Below, piece by piece: positions 43,006 to 50,535 of a stretch of 64,000 nucleotides of DNA. Made by a program: the position numbers and the translations under genes. Position 1 is the stretch's first letter. Each line of letters starts with the position of its first letter. The stretch lies in assembly GCA_947626265.1 (NCBI GenBank), contig CANQRM010000012.1, positions 1-64,000 on the forward strand, written 5' to 3'. The notes under the pieces were generated by a model that was given only the letters and a program-made list of their open reading frames with translations, searched no databases and had not been told where the DNA came from. This stretch comes from an uncultured Oscillospiraceae bacterium. GTDB taxonomy: Bacteria; Bacillota; Clostridia; Oscillospirales; Oscillospiraceae.

Positions 43006-44100
43006 CTAAGTCTGTAATTTATCGGCACCCTCAGGCTGCCCGTTCAGGCCGGTTTCTTTTCCGGAGCTGGAAATATAATCTTCTTTCTTGAATAACCCCC
43101 CCCCACTTACTAAATCGAACATAGAGGTACTGCGGCCCAGATATTTCTCCCGGAATTTCCGGTTCTGCGCCGCCAGACATACAGGGGTCGTCTCCCCAAA
43201 ATATTTGATGCTGAATCCGTAATCAACGATCTCTTTCAAAGACTGCTCCTTCACATTTCCGATACTGATATCTATGAACGGGCAGGGCTGGACGTCGCCC
43301 AGCGGCGTGACGAACAGCCTGTTCACCGACCAGCACCCGGAGATGCGCTCTCGGTTCGGGTCATAGAGATCCCACGTATCAAAGGTCGTATTCTTATACT
43401 TCTTGCGCAGCTCGCTGAATATCTTCATATCCTCTGCGTCCATATAGTTATCCTTCCATACGCCATAGGGCATCGCCAGGATAAAGTAGACGCCGAAATC
43501 GTTCTCCTGTAGATAGTCCAAAAACTCATACAGCTCAGGTGAATGGGAATTGTGGTGACCAAAAATGGGCTGCGCCCAGGAGTCCATCCCGGCAGCCTTG
43601 ACATTTTTCAGCGCCTCCAGCGCCCGCTTATGCGAACCCTTTACATGGCGTGACTGGTCATGCTCGGCCTCATTGAGGCTGGATATACTAACGCCCACGC
43701 TGTCCAGACCCGCCGCGGCCAGGCGCTCCGCCACCTCCGGCGTCATGAACCACCCGTTGGTGATCAGCACCATGTGGAACCGCTCCGGCCCAAAGGCGTT
43801 CATGACCTCGATGAATGAGTCCACATTCACGAGAAGCTCCCCGCCCTGGAACACTATCTCCCAGATGCCGAGCGCGTCCGCCTCGTCCGCAAGTTTCTTG
43901 ATCTCCTCCGTGGACAGATGCTCCTTGTTGTATTTCACCTCGTTCTGCTCATAGCAGAAATCGCACCTGAAGTTACAGATATTGTGATGGACAAAAGTCA
44001 GGCTCCTGGGGATATTCCCGATCTGATACCCATTCCTCCGCAGCTTGCGGTAAAAGCTGTTCGCCTTTCCGACCACGATCGGCTTATTCATCACGCCCAT
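43006..44100 (-). CDS. Radical SAM enzyme with C-terminal Cys motifs
   Basis: A 364-residue radical SAM protein. The [4Fe-4S]/SAM motif is C42-x3-C46-x2-C49 (ICNFRCDFCYEQ); FQGGELL is the SAM-binding GGE-type motif. A partial SPASM-like region follows (GCWSVNRLFVTPLGDVQPCPF), which may hold an auxiliary cluster. Related enzymes modify peptides or sugars by hydrogen abstraction; the substrate is not evident. Its place between transketolase and dehydratase genes suggests a step in building the acyl group. Confidence 0.85.
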   Translation of the reverse strand: MGVMNKPIVVGKANSFYRKLRRNGYQIGNIPRSLTFVHHNICNFRCDFCYEQNEVKYNKEHLSTEEIKKLADEADALGIWEIVFQGGELLVNVDSFIEVMNAFGPERFHMVLITNGWFMTPEVAERLAAAGLDSVGVSISSLNEAEHDQSRHVKGSHKRALEALKNVKAAGMDSWAQPIFGHHNSHSPELYEFLDYLQENDFGVYFILAMPYGVWKDNYMDAEDMKIFSELRKKYKNTTFDTWDLYDPNRERISGCWSVNRLFVTPLGDVQPCPFIDISIGNVKEQSLKEIVDYGFSIKYFGETTPVCLAAQNRKFREKYLGRSTSMFDLVSGGGLFKKEDYISSSGKETGLNGQPEGADKLQT

Positions 44101-44115
44101 ATGTTTTTTCCTCCT

Positions 44116-45087
44116 TCATTCTTGCAGAGCATCCCAGATTCTCTCTGTCGCAGCGTCCACCGTCAGGCCGCACTGCTCCAGAAGATATGAGTAACTGCCG
44201 TTTTTCAGATAGGCGTCCGGCATTCCAAGGCTTATGGCCCTTGGACGGACACCCTCTCCGGCGATCACCTGAGCCACAGCCGAGCCCAGACCGCCGATAA
44301 CACTGTGTTCTTCCATCGTCACGATGAGCCCTGACCTTTTTGCGGCCCGGCGGACCGCCTCCGTATCCAAGGGCTTAATCGTATGCATATCCAGCACCGC
44401 GCAACCGGCCCCGCGCTCTCTCAGCCTGTCACTGACCTCTGCGGCCATGTGCGCCATACTGCCGGCTGCAATGATCGTTACGTCCTCCCCTTCCCGGAGA
44501 GATATGGCTTTGCCGATCTTGAGATCGATGTCGCCGTTGTGTATGTTTGGAAACCCCGCTTCACCGGTGAGACGGATGTACACCGGCCCTTCATAAGCCG
44601 CCGCAGCCTCTACCGCTTTGACGACCTCCACACAGTCGGCCGGTGACAGAACGACCATCCCAGGGATCGCACGCATAAGGGCCACATCGTCTGCCCCGAA
44701 ATGGGAATTGCCCAGGCCGCCCACGGATACGCCGCTGCTCAGGCCCACTGCTTTGATATTCAGGTGCATGTAGCCCATGTTCATGCGGACCTGGTCCGCG
44801 CACCGCATCGTGATGAACGGCGCGAAGGACGACGCGAAGGGGATGAGCCCCTCTTTGGCAAGCCCGGCGGAGACACCTATCAAGTCCTGCTCCGCAATGC
44901 CCACATTCAGATACCGCTCGGGAGCATCTGCCATCAGGCGGCCAAGCCCGGAAGATGTCCCCAGGTCTGCAGACAGGGCGTATACCCTCTCGTCCCGACC
45001 TATCAGCTCATACAAAGCCAGTCCATAGACCGCCCGCGGTCCCAGGCGGTTCCACTGGCGGATGTTTCTCGCTGTGATCTCCATCAT
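44116..45087 (-). CDS. Transketolase-like C-terminal subunit
   Basis: A 323-residue protein equal to the pyrimidine-binding and C-terminal domains of a transketolase. Markers are RYLNVGIAEQDLIGVSAGLA with the Glu that activates TPP, FITMRCADQVR and GSMAHMAAEVSDRL. It overlaps the N-terminal subunit gene by 4 bases, so the two form a split enzyme. Inside an acyl/ACP operon such pairs may move a two-carbon unit from a ketose phosphate to a carrier protein rather than serve the pentose phosphate pathway. Confidence 0.88.
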   Translation of the reverse strand: MMEITARNIRQWNRLGPRAVYGLALYELIGRDERVYALSADLGTSSGLGRLMADAPERYLNVGIAEQDLIGVSAGLAKEGLIPFASSFAPFITMRCADQVRMNMGYMHLNIKAVGLSSGVSVGGLGNSHFGADDVALMRAIPGMVVLSPADCVEVVKAVEAAAAYEGPVYIRLTGEAGFPNIHNGDIDLKIGKAISLREGEDVTIIAAGSMAHMAAEVSDRLRERGAGCAVLDMHTIKPLDTEAVRRAAKRSGLIVTMEEHSVIGGLGSAVAQVIAGEGVRPRAISLGMPDAYLKNGSYSYLLEQCGLTVDAATERIWDALQE

Positions 45088-45899
45088 GCTCCCGCCTCCA
45101 ATTCCCGGCAGGCCTGCTCATACAGCTTGTCCGTCAGGCGATTGTGGTGCCACTCCCCGTTGTTCTCCATAAAGGATATCCCATGGCCCTTGACTGTGTG
45201 GCCGATGATCACCCGGGGATGACCGCTCCGCGGGGCCGTGTTATAGGCTCCAAGTATCTCAGCAACGTCATGCCCGTTTATCTCCAGCGCATCCCAGCCA
45301 AAGCTCTCCCATATGTCTTTCAGCCGCATATGGACGATCTGTCCGCTGCCGCCGTCGCTCTGCATGTCGTTATCGTCGATGATCGCTGTCAGGTTGTCCA
45401 GGCCCCACTGAGAGGCCAGCATAGCCGCCTCCCATACAGCGCCCTCGTTGCACTCTCCGTTCCCCAGAAGTACGTATATGCGATGCTTCTGTCCTTTGAG
45501 TCTTGCGGCTTTCGCCATGCCGACCGCCATGCCGATCCCCTGGCCCAGGGAACCGTTGGAGCTCTCAATGCCAAGTTCCAGCGCCATGGTCGGATGTGCG
45601 CCCAAAACTGTGCCGTCCTGCTGAAAAGTGCTCAGAAGCTGGTCGGAAATGAAGCCGCACTCCGCCAGCACGGCATAGAAAGCCAGCACACAGTGCCCCT
45701 TGCTCAAAATGAAACGGTCACGCTCCGGCCACTGCGGATTTGACGGGTCATAACGAATCACGCTCTTATATAGAACGGTCAGCAGCTCCGCCATGGACAG
45801 CGAGCCGCCCAGATGGGTCCTCCCGCCGCAGGCATTCGCCATGGTGAGCATACGCTTTTTCACGTTAAGAACAGCACTTCTCAGCTCGTCCTCTCCCAT
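45084..45899 (-). CDS. Transketolase-like N-terminal (TPP-binding) subunit
   Basis: A 271-residue diphosphate-binding half of a split transketolase. The TPP motif GNGECNEGAVWEA followed by NDNDMQSDG is complete, and FILSKGHCVLAFYAVLAE and GSLGQGIGMAVG are typical. With the adjacent C-terminal subunit it forms one TPP-dependent enzyme. Dedicated two-gene transketolases are also found in clusters for branched or modified sugars, so an alternative is synthesis of a special sugar for the glycan. Confidence 0.88.
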   Translation of the reverse strand: MGEDELRSAVLNVKKRMLTMANACGGRTHLGGSLSMAELLTVLYKSVIRYDPSNPQWPERDRFILSKGHCVLAFYAVLAECGFISDQLLSTFQQDGTVLGAHPTMALELGIESSNGSLGQGIGMAVGMAKAARLKGQKHRIYVLLGNGECNEGAVWEAAMLASQWGLDNLTAIIDDNDMQSDGGSGQIVHMRLKDIWESFGWDALEINGHDVAEILGAYNTAPRSGHPRVIIGHTVKGHGISFMENNGEWHHNRLTDKLYEQACRELEAGA

Positions 45900-45932
45900 T
45901 GGGCTTACCTCCTTCCCTTAATACATAAAGAT

Positions 45933-46679
45933 TCACCGCATGCCCCCGTCGATCCGCAGGACCTGGCCGGTCACATAGGATGAGCGATCAGACAAGAGGT
46001 ACGTCACCATATCCGCTACCTCCGACACTGTGCCTTTTCTCTTCAGTGCGGTCGCAGCAAGGACCTCTTCCGCCATCGCCGAGGCGATCTGTCCGCCCAT
46101 GTCCGTATCTATGATCCCCGGCGCGACAGCATTGACCCGGATACCGAACGAGGCCAGTTCGCTGGCCAGTTTTCGCGTAGCGCCGATCACCGCCGCTTTG
46201 CTGGATACATAAGAAAGCTGTGCCGGCTCGCCGCCCAGCGCCGCTACAGACGCGATGTTGACGATACTGCCTGACCGGTTCCGCATGAGGTTTTTCAAAA
46301 GCCTCTGCGTGAAAAAGAGGGGCCCAAAAAAGTTGACCTCGAATGTCTCCCGTATCTCCTGTATGCCGGTCATGGGGAAGGATCGGACGGGTCCAACGAC
46401 GCCCGCGTTGTTGACGATGCCGCTGATGGGCCGCTTTTCCGACAGGATAAGCGAGGCAGCGTTTTTGATGCTCTCCTCGTCGGAGACGTCCAGCGTCACA
46501 GGCACCGCCGGAACACCATTCTCTTCTCCAAGTGTTCGGAGCCATGCCTCTGCAGCGCTGTCCACTGTCCGCATACACGCCCATACACCGGCGCCGCTGC
46601 AGGCGCATGCTTCCGCGATCGCCCTGCCTATGCCACGGTTGGCGCCTGTCACCACAATGTTCTTTCCTGAAAGCAGCAT
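45933..46679 (-). CDS. FabG-like short-chain dehydrogenase (3-ketoacyl-ACP reductase)
   Basis: A 248-residue SDR. TGANRGIG is the NADP(H)-binding loop, NNAG follows, Ser in NIASVAALGG and YVSSKAAV supply the Ser-Tyr-Lys catalytic triad and the C-terminus ends in the usual GQVLRIDGGMR. The ATG at 46679 follows AAGGGGACG; the frame open to 46748 would overlap the FabZ-like gene. With FabZ, KASIII and ACP it would complete an elongation/reduction cycle. A sugar-oxidising SDR cannot be excluded. Confidence 0.85.
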   Translation of the reverse strand: MLLSGKNIVVTGANRGIGRAIAEACACSGAGVWACMRTVDSAAEAWLRTLGEENGVPAVPVTLDVSDEESIKNAASLILSEKRPISGIVNNAGVVGPVRSFPMTGIQEIRETFEVNFFGPLFFTQRLLKNLMRNRSGSIVNIASVAALGGEPAQLSYVSSKAAVIGATRKLASELASFGIRVNAVAPGIIDTDMGGQIASAMAEEVLAATALKRKGTVSEVADMVTYLLSDRSSYVTGQVLRIDGGMR

Positions 46680-46681
46680 CG

Positions 46682-47152
46682 TCACGTCCCCTTGTTTACA
46701 TTTGGGATATCGTCCAGGACCGCCAATACGAACTCCGCCTCGCAACACACCGTATCGCCTACACTGATCTTCCCACCGATCGTCGCGATGCCGCGTTTGA
46801 ACCTGTTTATCTCCGTGTCCACGCGGATCGTATCGCCTGGCCGGATGTGCCCGGTGAATTTAGCCTCCGTCACCTTCACCACATTGGTGGTCTTGTCCTT
46901 GTATCCATCCAGCAGCTTGATGGCCAAAGCGCTCGTCTGGAACATCGTCTCCAGTTGGAGGACGCCCGGCATCATGGGATCGCCGGGAAAATGGCAATCA
47001 AAAAACCATGCGTCCTCCGGTATCGTTCTCTCCATGCGGCTGCTCTTCCCCGGCTCGACCAAGACCTCATCAACGAAAAGAAGGGGTTCTCTGTTTTTCA
47101 GGTATGTATATATACCCTCGATATCCAGTTTTACCAACTTTCTCTCCGTCAC
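46682..47152 (-). CDS. FabZ-like 3-hydroxyacyl-ACP dehydratase
   Basis: A 156-residue single hotdog protein. FDCHFPGDPMMPGVLQLETMFQ has both the catalytic His and the Glu. FVDEVLVEPG and FTGHIRPGDTIRVDTEI complete the fold. It would dehydrate a 3-hydroxyacyl-ACP. It overlaps the ACP gene by 4 bases, which points to direct cooperation with that carrier. Confidence 0.88.
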   Translation of the reverse strand: MTERKLVKLDIEGIYTYLKNREPLLFVDEVLVEPGKSSRMERTIPEDAWFFDCHFPGDPMMPGVLQLETMFQTSALAIKLLDGYKDKTTNVVKVTEAKFTGHIRPGDTIRVDTEINRFKRGIATIGGKISVGDTVCCEAEFVLAVLDDIPNVNKGT

Positions 47153-47385
47153 AGTTCCACGTGATACTTTCTCAGTATCTCCATGCCCTTCTTATAGCTA
47201 GAGAAATCGATGATATCATCGGTTTCCATCTCGATATCGAACGCATCCTCCAACTCCGCGACAAGGCTCATATGCCCAACGCTGTCCCACTCCTTGATGT
47301 CCTGGTAGTTCAGGTCATCAAGGATATTCTCGTCAGCATTAAGTGCAGTAATAAAGGCCTGTCTGTACTTTTCAAGATTTGTCAT
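47149..47385 (-). CDS. Acyl carrier protein 1
   Basis: A 78-residue acidic carrier protein. Ser in EWDSVGHMSLVAELED is the phosphopantetheine attachment site. The gene has a strong TTAGGAGG site and overlaps the FabZ-like gene by 4 bases. It differs strongly from ACP 2 (EWDSVGHM versus KWDSLASVN), so the two likely serve different partners, for example starter loading and elongation. Confidence 0.88.
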   Translation of the reverse strand: MTNLEKYRQAFITALNADENILDDLNYQDIKEWDSVGHMSLVAELEDAFDIEMETDDIIDFSSYKKGMEILRKYHVEL

Positions 47386-47555
47386 TTTAATTTCCTCCTA
47401 AAGAATCTGGTTATTCATTATGAAATGCGCAAAACGATAAATACTAAAACCAACCGTTTTCAAGGTGAAGATATTATTCTCAAAATCACCCCCTACACCT
47501 TACATTTGTAAGCAATCGTCAGCTATATGGAAACGCCGCAAGAACATCTCTCCAC
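47386..47555. other. Gap between the two ACP genes
   Basis: 170 bp without a gene. I see no convincing terminator or promoter, so transcription of the operon probably continues through. Confidence 0.4.
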
Positions 47556-47774
47556 TTACTCCATCTGCCCCAAGAGATCGCCGACAGTCTTGCAGCTTTT
47601 CAGTTCACCGGCGCCGATCTGTTTGTCGAACTCATCGTCCAGCATCACGATGAAGTTGACCGAGGCCAGCGAGTCCCATTTTACAATATCGTCCAGAGCC
47701 ATATCTTCCGACAGCTCCGAAACCTCTACGCCCATCACGTCCGCTAGCATTTCAAGTTTCTTTTCATTCGTCAT
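47556..47774 (-). CDS. Acyl carrier protein 2
   Basis: A 72-residue acidic carrier protein with the Ser attachment site in VKWDSLASVNFIVMLDDEF. The ATG at 47774 follows GGAGGTAAAAACA. It lies directly downstream of the KASIII-like gene and is its most likely partner. Confidence 0.87.
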   Translation of the reverse strand: MTNEKKLEMLADVMGVEVSELSEDMALDDIVKWDSLASVNFIVMLDDEFDKQIGAGELKSCKTVGDLLGQME

Positions 47775-47817
47775 TGTTTTTACCTCCAAAATAGTATTAT
47801 TTGATTTTGCTTGTATA

Positions 47818-48876
47818 TCACGGTGCCGTCACTGTGCAGTCATTATCATCATCATAGTAGTTCCTTGTAAAAAACATATCGGCGAGCATATCCTTGGCCA
47901 GAAATATATCCGCTACGCCCCAGGATAGGCCCACACCGAGTCCAGAGGCCAAAACATGAACATCGCTCCCATGCTCCCGGTTCAATATATCTGTCGCTAT
48001 CACGATCGGGATAGACGCCGCACTGGTATTCCCAAACTTTGTGAGTGTCAACGGCACCTTCTCCGGGGGCAGCTTACACCATTTGATGATCCGGCCAATG
48101 ACCTTTTCATTGGCTTGATAAAACGCATAGAGATCAATGTCGTCCCTCTGGATATCAAAGCGTTCCATAAACTCTATGATCGATTTTGGGACCTCTCGGA
48201 TAGAAAAGGCAAATACATCTACACTGGAAGTCTTTACGTGGTTATTCTCTCCATGTGGATGCCGCTCGCCACCGTCCCTGGCAAAAATACTCTTGAACTT
48301 ATTTCCGTCTGTCAGCAGGAGATAATGGATCGGATAAGCAGCCCTTTCATCTTTTTCCAGTGCTGTAGCCGTCCCAGCATCACCATATAACAATCCTGAT
48401 GTACTTTGGGGATCGACCGCCTTACTGGAATTCTCTCCGCACAGAAGCAGCGCCCTCTTCACATCACTCGTTTGCATAAGAGAGCCGATCGTTGCCAGAC
48501 CATATACATAGGCGGAGCAGCCCATATTGATATCCTCTGCGATACACTCAACAGATAACCCGAGGCGATGCTGAAGGACACATGCCGTCGCGGGAGCCAA
48601 ATAATCAAAAGATGAAGAAATATAAATGAGTGCTCCTATGCTCTCCCGCTCCCAGCCCAGTTTATTCAGCAGCGCCTCCGCCGCCTCATAGCAAAGGTCT
48701 GAGGCAAGCTGTTTCTCCAGTGTCCGGCAGGTAGACGTGACGCCTGTCCCCTCCTCAAAACGCTTCAGCTCTTCCGCGTCGAACAGATCTGTTCTCTCCC
48801 TGGTAAATACTCTGTTGTCCGGGAGCGCACAGGTGATCCCTCTCAGCGAAACATTGTGGATCGTTCCAAATGGCAT
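47818..48876 (-). CDS. KASIII (FabH)-like ketoacyl synthase lacking the catalytic His
   Basis: A 352-residue thiolase-fold protein. Cys120 in NMGCSAYVYGL is the acyl-binding nucleophile and Asn283 in FGNTSAASIP is kept. In the middle motif, normally HQANxRI, the His is replaced: FYQANEKVI puts Tyr253 there. In FabH this His and the Asn drive decarboxylation of malonyl-ACP. The protein may therefore act as an acyltransferase or as a priming enzyme rather than a condensing one. The ATG at 48876 follows AGGAGG at 9 nt. Confidence 0.85.
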   Translation of the reverse strand: MPFGTIHNVSLRGITCALPDNRVFTRERTDLFDAEELKRFEEGTGVTSTCRTLEKQLASDLCYEAAEALLNKLGWERESIGALIYISSSFDYLAPATACVLQHRLGLSVECIAEDINMGCSAYVYGLATIGSLMQTSDVKRALLLCGENSSKAVDPQSTSGLLYGDAGTATALEKDERAAYPIHYLLLTDGNKFKSIFARDGGERHPHGENNHVKTSSVDVFAFSIREVPKSIIEFMERFDIQRDDIDLYAFYQANEKVIGRIIKWCKLPPEKVPLTLTKFGNTSAASIPIVIATDILNREHGSDVHVLASGLGVGLSWGVADIFLAKDMLADMFFTRNYYDDDNDCTVTAP

Positions 48877-48913
48877 ATGAGTTTTCCTCCTCTCTCTTAT
48901 TTCGGGCAGGCGT

Positions 48914-50485
48914 TCAGAACTGCTGATATATGAACGCCGCCGCGTTGTAGCCGGGGCCATATATGCCAAAAATCAGAACGGCAAATATCCCGGCAAAATA
49001 CACTGTCCACCGCACAAAGATATTGCACCGGGCAATACGGTCGCGGATAACGCACCGCTCCTGCACGATATCCACCGCCAGAAGAAAAACGACCAAAATA
49101 ACAGAAAGCACACAGTTGGCCCGATCTAATCCATATGTATAGAGCGTGCCATCCAGTAGCAGCCAAGGCCTGATGCTTGTCAGCATACTCTTGCATACTG
49201 TAAACATATTACCCATGCTTTTTGTCAGAACGGTAATATTGCAGACGGCGACAAGGGCAAACGTCCTCACGCTCTGAAAACAACGAAACCCAAAGCTGTC
49301 CGTATGGATATGCAGACGCTCCGATAGTGCCGGTATCTTGTTCTCAAACAGGGAGGACAGCGTAAACAGCACCGTCCAGTACAGTCCATGGATGACATAC
49401 ATTATCCCCACGTTATGCCAAAGTCCGATAATGAGGAAAACGCAGGCGGTGGGTATGATGGCCATGAGCTTTTTCGCCATCTCAGCACTGCAATGCTTCC
49501 TGAGTTTCTTTCGTACCTTGCCCAAGCCATGCGATGTGAGAAGCGGCATATAGATATAATCCTTCAGCCAGTTGAAAAGGCTCATATGCCAGCGGCGCCA
49601 AAACTCAGGTATTGTTCTGGACAGGAATGGCCGGTCAAAGTTCTTGTCCAGCTTCACGCCCAAGACATCCGAGATCCCGGTGATAATGTCCATGCAGCCG
49701 CTGAAATCCGCATAAAACTGGAATTCCGCAAATATGAGCCCTATGACGAATACGCTCCCCCCAACGGCGTTCACATCCGCAAACACGGCATTTACGAATA
49801 TCCCCAGCCGGTCGGCGACCACCATCTTCTTGAACAGGCCCCACAGCGCAAGCTGTGCGCCCTTGCAGAACCGGTCGTAGTCCGGGAACGTGAGCTTATC
49901 GAACTGCGGCAGCAACCGTTCGTATCTGGGGATAGGCCCCTCCACCACTTGGGGAAAGTAGATCATGCACAGCAGCAGCTTTGCATAGTTTTTCTCCGCC
50001 TCCACCGCCCGCCAATGGATATCCACCAGATAGCCTACCGATGAAAACGTATAGTACGAAATGCCCAACGGCACAATGATCTTCAATGCGAGGCTGTTTC
50101 CTGTCAGGCTGTTGAACAGCCCCACCGCCTTTATGCCGACCTTGCACCAGCAGAGGATGCCTACGCTCACCAGCAGGGCCAGCACCAGGACGCGCTTGCT
50201 TTTCGCCGTGTATTGCTGCTTGACCTGTTTCTTTTCCTCGGGCGTGTACTTTCGATTCTTGGCAAGCTTGTCATATTCCCGCCAGATGTTCTGCATCCTG
50301 CGGGACGCCGCATACACCACCACAGATGTGCTGAGAACGAACGCCATCTTATCCAGGCCGTTGCTGGCATAGAAAATCAGGCTGAACACCAGCAGGACGA
50401 CCCATTTATACTTGTTGGGCGTCAGCACGTACACTGCCAGCAGGCATACGAGGAACACCAAAAACACCAATGATATATAACTCAT
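48914..50485 (-). CDS. MBOAT-family O-acyltransferase
   Basis: A 523-residue polytopic membrane protein of the MBOAT family (DltB, AlgI, PatA relatives) that passes acyl groups across the membrane to extracytoplasmic polymers. The signature VEGPIPRYERLLPQF, the FWRRWHMSLFNWLKDYIYMPL motif and the catalytic His in GLWHNVGIMYVIHG are present, with about ten hydrophobic spans. ATG 50485 follows GGAGATATAAG. It lies between two SGNH-type genes and the KASIII/ACP genes, so it is the probable exporter and transferase of the acyl group built by the cluster. Confidence 0.92.
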   Translation of the reverse strand: MSYISLVFLVFLVCLLAVYVLTPNKYKWVVLLVFSLIFYASNGLDKMAFVLSTSVVVYAASRRMQNIWREYDKLAKNRKYTPEEKKQVKQQYTAKSKRVLVLALLVSVGILCWCKVGIKAVGLFNSLTGNSLALKIIVPLGISYYTFSSVGYLVDIHWRAVEAEKNYAKLLLCMIYFPQVVEGPIPRYERLLPQFDKLTFPDYDRFCKGAQLALWGLFKKMVVADRLGIFVNAVFADVNAVGGSVFVIGLIFAEFQFYADFSGCMDIITGISDVLGVKLDKNFDRPFLSRTIPEFWRRWHMSLFNWLKDYIYMPLLTSHGLGKVRKKLRKHCSAEMAKKLMAIIPTACVFLIIGLWHNVGIMYVIHGLYWTVLFTLSSLFENKIPALSERLHIHTDSFGFRCFQSVRTFALVAVCNITVLTKSMGNMFTVCKSMLTSIRPWLLLDGTLYTYGLDRANCVLSVILVVFLLAVDIVQERCVIRDRIARCNIFVRWTVYFAGIFAVLIFGIYGPGYNAAAFIYQQF

Positions 50486-50535
50486 CTTATATCTCCAATT
50501 ATTCCTTTCGTCAGCGGTCATTTTAGGCGGTACGC

